This document shows, piece by piece, positions 7,687-11,533 of a DNA stretch of 11,533 bases; position 1 is the first letter of the stretch, and the number at the start of each line of letters is the position of its first letter. Below the pieces are notes generated by a model, which saw only the letters and a program-made list of their open reading frames with translations, did no database searches and was not told where the DNA came from. The translations under genes were made by a program, and so were the position numbers. The DNA is taken from assembly GCA_000183865.1 (NCBI GenBank), contig CM001047.1:1681641-1693173 (forward strand). The letters run 5' to 3'. Source of the DNA: Listeria marthii FSL S4-120. GTDB lineage: Bacteria > Bacillota > Bacilli > Lactobacillales > Listeriaceae.

Positions 7687-9984
7687 TTATTTCTCTAATA
7701 CTTGATATTCCGCACGAACTTCTTTAGTCGCTTTAATCATATCTTGCAGCGCCGCAATCGTTTCAGGTTCTTTCCGCGTTTTCAACCCACAATCCGGGTT
7801 AATCCAAAATTGTTTCGCATCAATTGCCCGTAACGCCCGGCGAATATTGTCTTGAATTTCTGTCACAGTTGGAACACGTGGACTATGAATATCATAAACC
7901 CCAAGCCCAATTTCCTTATCGTACGTCACTTCTTCAAATGTCGAAATAATCTCCCCGTGGCTTCTTGACGTTTCAATTGAAATAACATCCGCATCCAAAG
8001 CACTAATCGTATCAATAATATCGTCAAAATCCGAATAACACATATGTGTATGAATTTGCGTATCATTTTGCACCGAAGCAGTCGTTAATTTAAACGAATA
8101 AACCGCATCATTTAAATATTTTTCCCATCTAGCTTGTTTCAGCGGCAAACCTTCACGTAAAGCCGGCTCATCGACTTGAATCACTTTAATACCATTACGT
8201 TCTAAGGCTTCTACCTCTTTACGAAGTGCGAGTCCAACTTGATTCGCTACAACACTTTCAGGAACATCATCACGAACAAAACTCCAATTGATAATGGTGA
8301 CTGGCGCAGTAAGCATTCCTTTGACCGGACGTTTCGTTAACGACTGGGCATAGACACTTTCTTTCACCGTAATTTCTTCTGTAAAAGCAACATCCCCGTA
8401 GATAAGTGGCGGACGAACCGCTCTCGAACCATATGATTGAACCCAACCAAATTTAGTTGCTTGGAACCCAGCTAATTTTTGCCCAAAATATTCCACCATG
8501 TCAGTTCGCTCAAATTCGCCGTGGACCAATACATCAATATCTAAATCCTCTTGAATTTTAATCCAGCGCGCCGTTTCCTTTTCAATAAAAGCATTATATT
8601 CCGCATCCGTAATATTACCTTTTAACCAATCAGCTCGAGTTTTCCGAACTTCCGGCGATTGTGGGAAACTTCCGATTGTCGTTGTTGGAAATAGCGGTAA
8701 ATTCAACCAAGCATGCTGCAATTTAATCCGTTCCGCAAATGGCAACTCCCGGTCAACCCGAACATTTTCCAAATTAGCAATCGCTTCTTGTACTTCTAAA
8801 TTATTTCGATGACTCGATTCATTAAGCGCCGTCACCGCCGCACGAGCATCTTCAAGTTCAGCCGCCACACTTTCCGTACCATCCGTCAAAGCCTTCGTCA
8901 AAATAGCAATCTCGTCTAATTTCTGATCAGCAAACGATAAACCACCGAGAATCACTTCATCCAAATCTGGTTCGCTCAGTTTCGTCACTGGCACATGTAG
9001 TAAGGAGTTGGAAGGCTGCACAATCAATTTCCCATCCGCCACATAATCCGCAATCTCAGTAAGTAGCGAAAGTTTTGCATCCAAGTCACTCCGCCAAACA
9101 TTCCGACCATCAATCACACCGGCCGCTAAATATTTTTCTTCCGGGAACCCATGAGCCTTCAACGCTTTGAGCGAATCGCCATGATCATGAACAAAATCAA
9201 TCCCAACCGCCGCTACTGGTAAATTAACAACCTCTTCATAATAATCCAAACTTTCAAAATAAGTTTGCAACTCGATTTTCAAATTTGGTACCGCGGTTTG
9301 AAACGCCTGATACACTTTTTCAAATAACTTAATTTCTGATTTATCAAAGCTAGTTGCCAGATAAGGCTCATCAATTTGCACCCACTTAGCACCAGCTCCC
9401 TCAAGCTCTTTCAAAATTTCCACATACGCCGGAATAAATTTATCTAATAACGCTTCAAAATTTTCCGCATCGTTCCCTTTTCCAAGTTTTAAGTAAGTAA
9501 CCGGACCAACAAGCACTGGCTTACCTTCAATACCAAGCTCTTTTTTCGCTTCTTCGTAATAATAAAGCGCCCGATTATCCAACACTTTCGGATCCGCATC
9601 CGCCAGTTCAGGAACAATATAGTGATAGTTAGTATTAAACCATTTAGTCATTTCAGAAGCAACCGCGTCACTTTTACCACGTGCAATATCAAAATATGTA
9701 TTTAGCGAAACTTTCCCACCATCATGCTGAAAACGTTTTGGAATAATCCCAAATGTCACACTCGTATCAAGTACTTGATCATAAAAACTAAAATCACCAA
9801 CCGGAATCAAATCAATTCCTTTGTCTTGTTGCTTTTTCAGCGCATGCAATCGTAGAGCCTTCGTTTCAGCCAACAATTCCTCTTCCGAAATCGCACCATT
9901 CCAGAATTTTTCTAACGCACGCTTCCATTCACGTTTCTCCCCAAGTCTCGGATACCCCAAGTTTGAACTAATCGCCTTTACCAT
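7687..9984 (-). CDS. metE: MetE, cobalamin-independent methionine synthase
   Basis: MetE (5-methyltetrahydropteroyltriglutamate-homocysteine methyltransferase) performs the last step of methionine synthesis without B12. From the ATG at 9984 the protein has 765 aa, normal for the family. The N-terminal barrel opens with [16 protein letters not shown], and the catalytic C-terminal barrel starts around [12 protein letters not shown] (433-444). The zinc ligands are all present: His647 and Cys649 (THMCYSDF), Glu671 (IETSRSHGE) and Cys732 (NPDCGLKTR). Each is offset by exactly 6 from the E. coli positions I recall (641, 643, 665, 726). The start was chosen because AGGTGAT, complementary to the 16S 3' end, lies 4 nt upstream. 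An in-frame TTG at 10017 would add 11 residues but sits against the leader terminator. It is the first gene of the met operon, under the SAM-I riboswitch. Confidence 0.96.
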   Translation of the reverse strand: MVKAISSNLGYPRLGEKREWKRALEKFWNGAISEEELLAETKALRLHALKKQQDKGIDLIPVGDFSFYDQVLDTSVTFGIIPKRFQHDGGKVSLNTYFDIARGKSDAVASEMTKWFNTNYHYIVPELADADPKVLDNRALYYYEEAKKELGIEGKPVLVGPVTYLKLGKGNDAENFEALLDKFIPAYVEILKELEGAGAKWVQIDEPYLATSFDKSEIKLFEKVYQAFQTAVPNLKIELQTYFESLDYYEEVVNLPVAAVGIDFVHDHGDSLKALKAHGFPEEKYLAAGVIDGRNVWRSDLDAKLSLLTEIADYVADGKLIVQPSNSLLHVPVTKLSEPDLDEVILGGLSFADQKLDEIAILTKALTDGTESVAAELEDARAAVTALNESSHRNNLEVQEAIANLENVRVDRELPFAERIKLQHAWLNLPLFPTTTIGSFPQSPEVRKTRADWLKGNITDAEYNAFIEKETARWIKIQEDLDIDVLVHGEFERTDMVEYFGQKLAGFQATKFGWVQSYGSRAVRPPLIYGDVAFTEEITVKESVYAQSLTKRPVKGMLTAPVTIINWSFVRDDVPESVVANQVGLALRKEVEALERNGIKVIQVDEPALREGLPLKQARWEKYLNDAVYSFKLTTASVQNDTQIHTHMCYSDFDDIIDTISALDADVISIETSRSHGEIISTFEEVTYDKEIGLGVYDIHSPRVPTVTEIQDNIRRALRAIDAKQFWINPDCGLKTRKEPETIAALQDMIKATKEVRAEYQVLEK

Positions 9985-9988
9985 ACCT

Positions 9989-9995
9989 ATCACCT
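9989..9995 (-). promoter_or_regulatory. Ribosome binding site deciding the metE start
   Basis: On the minus strand, AGGTGAT is a 7-nt match to the anti-Shine-Dalgarno tail of Firmicute 16S rRNA, ending 4 nt before the ATG at 9984. It lies outside the riboswitch terminator. This matches control at transcription, since the stem does not mask it. Confidence 0.75.
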
Positions 9996-10018
9996 TATCC
10001 TCTCGATTTTTTGCCAAT

Positions 10019-10049
10019 AAAAAACCTCCCTAGAGAACTAGAGAGGTTT
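10019..10049 (-). terminator. SAM-dependent leader terminator of the metE operon
   Basis: Reading the minus strand, AAACCTCTCTAG (10049-10038) pairs with CTAGGGAGGTTT (10033-10022): 12 bp with one G-U, around the loop TTCT, followed by six T residues (10024-10019). It is a classic factor-independent terminator at the end of the S-box leader and 35 nt before the metE ATG. It should form when SAM holds the aptamer P1 helix closed. Confidence 0.93.
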
Positions 10050-10101
10050 GGAAGTTTCGATACACAAATACACTGAAACTTTTTAAGTCTCTCTTATCTC
10101 T
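10032..10101 (-). promoter_or_regulatory. Antiterminator structure of the S-box leader
   Basis: On the minus strand, AGAGAG (10094-10089) can pair with CTCTCT (10045-10040). AGAGA (10101-10097) can pair with TCTCT (10036-10032) across a small internal loop, giving 11 bp. The first partner uses the 3' strand of aptamer P1 (10097-10091). The second uses the 5' arm, loop and start of the 3' arm of the terminator. The two states are thus mutually exclusive. A 7-bp local hairpin (AAGTTTC 10081-10075 / GAAACTT 10058-10052) sits between the arms and would bring them together. The pairing was read by eye; no folding energy was computed. Confidence 0.75.
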
Positions 10102-10196
10102 CGAAGCTCACACTTCGCAGGATTTAGCACCTTTTCAACGTATTGAAAGGTTGCCGGGTTTCAACGGGCCAGTCCCTCTACCACTCATTATAAGAG
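10091..10196 (-). promoter_or_regulatory. SAM-I riboswitch (S-box) aptamer of the metE operon
   Basis: The minus-strand leader has all S-box landmarks in order. P1 is CTCTTAT (10196-10190) with ATAAGAG (10097-10091), a perfect 7-bp closure. The conserved AGAGGGA core (10179-10173) with CTGGCCCG and GAAACCCGGCAACC follows (through 10149). P3 is TTTCAA / TTGAAA (10148-10143 and 10138-10133) with a TACG loop. The conserved AAGGTGCTAAATCC runs from 10132, and P4 is CGAAG / CTTCG (10116-10102). In the family, S-adenosylmethionine binding stabilises P1, frees the downstream terminator and stops transcription of methionine genes. Here it precedes metE, metI, metC and the yitJ-type gene, all reached by the same transcript. 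Confidence 0.97.
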
Positions 10197-10239
10197 CAAT
10201 TTATTTAGTTTTTTTAATCACTTAAATTGGATTGAAATC

Positions 10240-10269
10240 ATCATACCACTTGCACCTAAAAACTGTCAA
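10240..10269 (-). promoter_or_regulatory. Sigma-A promoter of the metE-metI-metC-yitJ operon
   Basis: On the minus strand there is a perfect TTGACA -35 (10269-10264), an 18-nt spacer and a TATGAT -10 (10245-10240), with TG one base upstream of the -10 (extended form). Transcription is predicted to start near 10233, about 37 nt before the riboswitch P1 helix and about 249 nt before the metE ATG. The -35 lies only 3 nt past the stop codon of the MFS gene. The promoter is strong, as expected when control is exerted by attenuation rather than by a repressor. No operator-like repeat is seen. Confidence 0.85.
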
Positions 10270-10272
10270 TCA

Positions 10273-11448
10273 TTAAATTTCCATTTTCTTTTCTAAAGCA
10301 TCTTTCCGTGCTCCAAAAGCTAACAACAAACAGCCTAAAACAAGCATTCCTGCCACCACAAAATAAAATATTTGATTTCCAAAAATCCCAATCATCATTC
10401 CAGTCGCACTCGGCCCAATAATGCTCCCCAAGCTAAAGCACATTCCAACCAAAATATTCCCAGCCGGAAGCAATTCCAGTGGTGTCAAATCAGTCATATA
10501 AGACAACCCCAGCGAGTAAAGCGACCCAAGTAATATCCCCAAAACAAAGAAGAAAATCACATATAAAGCAGGCATCTTAACAAAAGCAGTCAACACAAAA
10601 ACAACCGCCCCTGCTCCCGTCAAAAGTGGTAACACCTTCCCACGACCAAATTTATCACTAACAATCCCAATCGGCACTTGAAAAATAATCGTCCCCACCG
10701 AAAAAGAAGAAATTATCAATGCTATCATCATCGTATCGAGTCCATCACGAAGTCCTACAACCGGAAAAGTTGCATTCAGCCCAGTTTCCAAAATCCCATA
10801 CAAAAATGGCGGAATCATCGCGACCCAAGCCAACTTAAAAACATCTGAAAAGCGCTTCAAACTCCCAAAAAAAGAAATTTTCCGAATAACCGCCTTTTCT
10901 CCAACAAAATCATTTCGAATAAACCAAACTAGCCCCCAAGCAATCAACACTAAAATCCCAGATAAAAAGAAAGGTAAGTTTGCATTTATTTTTGCCAAAT
11001 TGACCAATTGTGGCCCTATTGCAAATCCCAATGAGAAAAACAATCCATAGATCGCCATATTCCGACCACGCTTACTAGCATCACTCATAGCACCAATCCA
11101 AGTCTGCGATGAAAAATGTAACATATGGTCCCCCACACCAATAAGCAACCGCAATATAAACCAAAAATATAAATTAAACCAAATCGGGAAAGCCAAGATT
11201 GCAACCGCAACTAGCCCTCCCCCAACTAAAATAATCGGCTTATAACCATATTTATGAAGTGGTGCCTCAATAAACGGAGAAATAAGTAAAACTCCTAAAT
11301 AGATCCCTGTAGCATGAAATCCATTAATTCCTGCACTAATACCATTCTCTTCTAATATGATTGCAATAAGCGGCAATAACACCCCTTGTGACAGCCCCGA
11401 AATCGCTACAACCATTGTTAAAATCCAAAACTTCCCTTTTGATCCCAT
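10273..11448 (-). CDS. MFS (major facilitator superfamily) transporter, substrate unknown
   Basis: This is an integral membrane protein of 391 aa with about 12 hydrophobic segments, split by a basic cytoplasmic loop around residues 179-203 (RNDFVGEKAVIRK...), the usual two-bundle MFS plan. The motif A consensus is clear in the second half (GIVSDKFGRGKV, 261-272) and degenerate in the first (EAPLHKYGYKPI, 61-72). GVGDHMLHFSSQTWIGAMSD (104-123) and AGNILVGMCFSLGSIIGPS (329-347) resemble drug/H+ antiporter-like or YfkF/YcaD-like members, but this is a weak resemblance from memory. A role in methionine or SAM transport is suggested only by adjacency, and the gene lies upstream of the S-box, so it is not controlled by it. 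The ATG has GGAGG 6 nt upstream. No convincing promoter is seen in the 26 bp between the upstream terminator and the start, and no terminator follows it before the metE promoter. Confidence 0.9.
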   Translation of the reverse strand: MGSKGKFWILTMVVAISGLSQGVLLPLIAIILEENGISAGINGFHATGIYLGVLLISPFIEAPLHKYGYKPIILVGGGLVAVAILAFPIWFNLYFWFILRLLIGVGDHMLHFSSQTWIGAMSDASKRGRNMAIYGLFFSLGFAIGPQLVNLAKINANLPFFLSGILVLIAWGLVWFIRNDFVGEKAVIRKISFFGSLKRFSDVFKLAWVAMIPPFLYGILETGLNATFPVVGLRDGLDTMMIALIISSFSVGTIIFQVPIGIVSDKFGRGKVLPLLTGAGAVVFVLTAFVKMPALYVIFFFVLGILLGSLYSLGLSYMTDLTPLELLPAGNILVGMCFSLGSIIGPSATGMMIGIFGNQIFYFVVAGMLVLGCLLLAFGARKDALEKKMEI

Positions 11449-11474
11449 TTGCTACCTCCAAAAACATAGTAAAT

Positions 11475-11507
11475 AAAAAAACAATGCCATAATCGACATT
11501 GTTTTTT
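11475..11507 (-). terminator. Factor-independent terminator after the tRNA gene
   Basis: On the minus strand, AAAAAACAATG (11507-11497) pairs with CATTGTTTTTT (11486-11476) around a 10-nt loop and runs into a T-tract to 11475. It starts 4 nt after the tRNA 3' end, so it most likely ends the tRNA transcript. The A and T tracts on both sides make it able to act in either direction. It also lies directly ahead of the MFS gene, 26 nt before its ATG. Confidence 0.85.
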
Positions 11508-11511
11508 AGGA

Positions 11512-11533
11512 TGACCCGTACGGGATTCGAACC
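11512..11533 (-). tRNA. 3' end of a tRNA gene, probably tRNA-Glu (partial; cut by right edge)
   Basis: The minus strand reads GG, the T-loop TTCGAAT, the T-stem half CCCGT, the acceptor strand ACGGGTC and discriminator A73 (11512). G53-C61 and the TTCRA loop fit the tRNA consensus. The required 5' acceptor would be GACCCGT or, with a G-U pair, GGCCCGT, which is the start of Bacillus-type tRNA-Glu as I recall it. The isotype is therefore likely but not proven, since the anticodon is outside the window. The next bases are TCC, so CCA is not encoded and would be added after transcription. Confidence 0.85.

Noticed and set aside
9985..10017. MetE starting at TTG 10017 (776 aa) as the main start
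   Set aside because: The added 11 residues ([10 protein letters not shown] and so on) are not family-like, the TTG touches the terminator T-run, and the ATG at 9984 has a matching ribosome site and gives the usual 765 aa. It is kept only as a low-interest finding.
10050..10200. T-box (tRNA-sensing) leader as an alternative to the S-box
   Set aside because: The leader lacks the T-box sequence (AGGGTGGNACCGCG) and a specifier loop, whereas every conserved S-box element is present.
11456..11494. Promoter for the MFS gene from TACTAT (11471-11466)
   Set aside because: There is no -35 at 16-18 nt, and the implied transcription start would coincide with the ribosome site, leaving no leader.
1..11533. 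Mobile element, prophage, CRISPR or defence system
   Set aside because: There is no transposase, integrase or repeat array. All genes are core biosynthetic or transport genes with similar composition, and the tRNA at the right edge shows no attachment-site duplication within the window.

Overview
The window reads as chromosomal core DNA of a low-GC Firmicute, almost certainly a Listeria sensu stricto species (L. monocytogenes / L. innocua group). The call rests on protein sequences recognised from memory and on the gene order menD-menF / menA / yitJ-metC-metI-metE / MFS transporter / tRNA, which matches the lmo1675-lmo1682 region as I remember it. No database search was run. I see no phage, IS element, CRISPR array or defence cassette, and no novel system is apparent.

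Left block (1-3492), menaquinone synthesis. menF (isochorismate synthase) and the N-terminal part of menD (SEPHCHC synthase, cut by the left edge) lie on the minus strand and overlap by 4 nt. menA (DHNA prenyltransferase) diverges from them on the plus strand. A 174-bp intergenic region carries one promoter for each direction. MenF and MenD start the pathway from chorismate, and MenA performs the membrane step that attaches the isoprenoid tail to DHNA. A strong, near-symmetric terminator (3493-3527) separates this block from the convergent met operon and overlaps both stop codons.

Central block (3526-10269), methionine synthesis. It is one compact minus-strand operon in the order metE, metI, metC, yitJ/metF-like, with gaps or overlaps of +21, -8 and -4 nt. 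Together the products turn an activated homoserine ester plus cysteine into cystathionine (MetI), then homocysteine (MetC), then methionine (MetE, and possibly the homocysteine S-methyltransferase domain of the YitJ-type protein). The second domain of the YitJ-type protein makes the 5-methyl-THF that MetE consumes. Upstream of metE there is a good sigma-A promoter, a complete SAM-I (S-box) riboswitch aptamer and a terminator that competes with an antiterminator. The whole operon should therefore be switched off at transcription when SAM is plentiful.

Right block (10273-11533). A 12-TM-type MFS transporter of unknown substrate lies on the same strand, just upstream of the metE promoter. A factor-independent terminator follows, then the 3' end of a tRNA gene (probably tRNA-Glu), which is cut by the right edge. 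No stretch longer than 300 bp lacks a feature; the longest non-coding interval (9985-10272) is the metE promoter and riboswitch leader.
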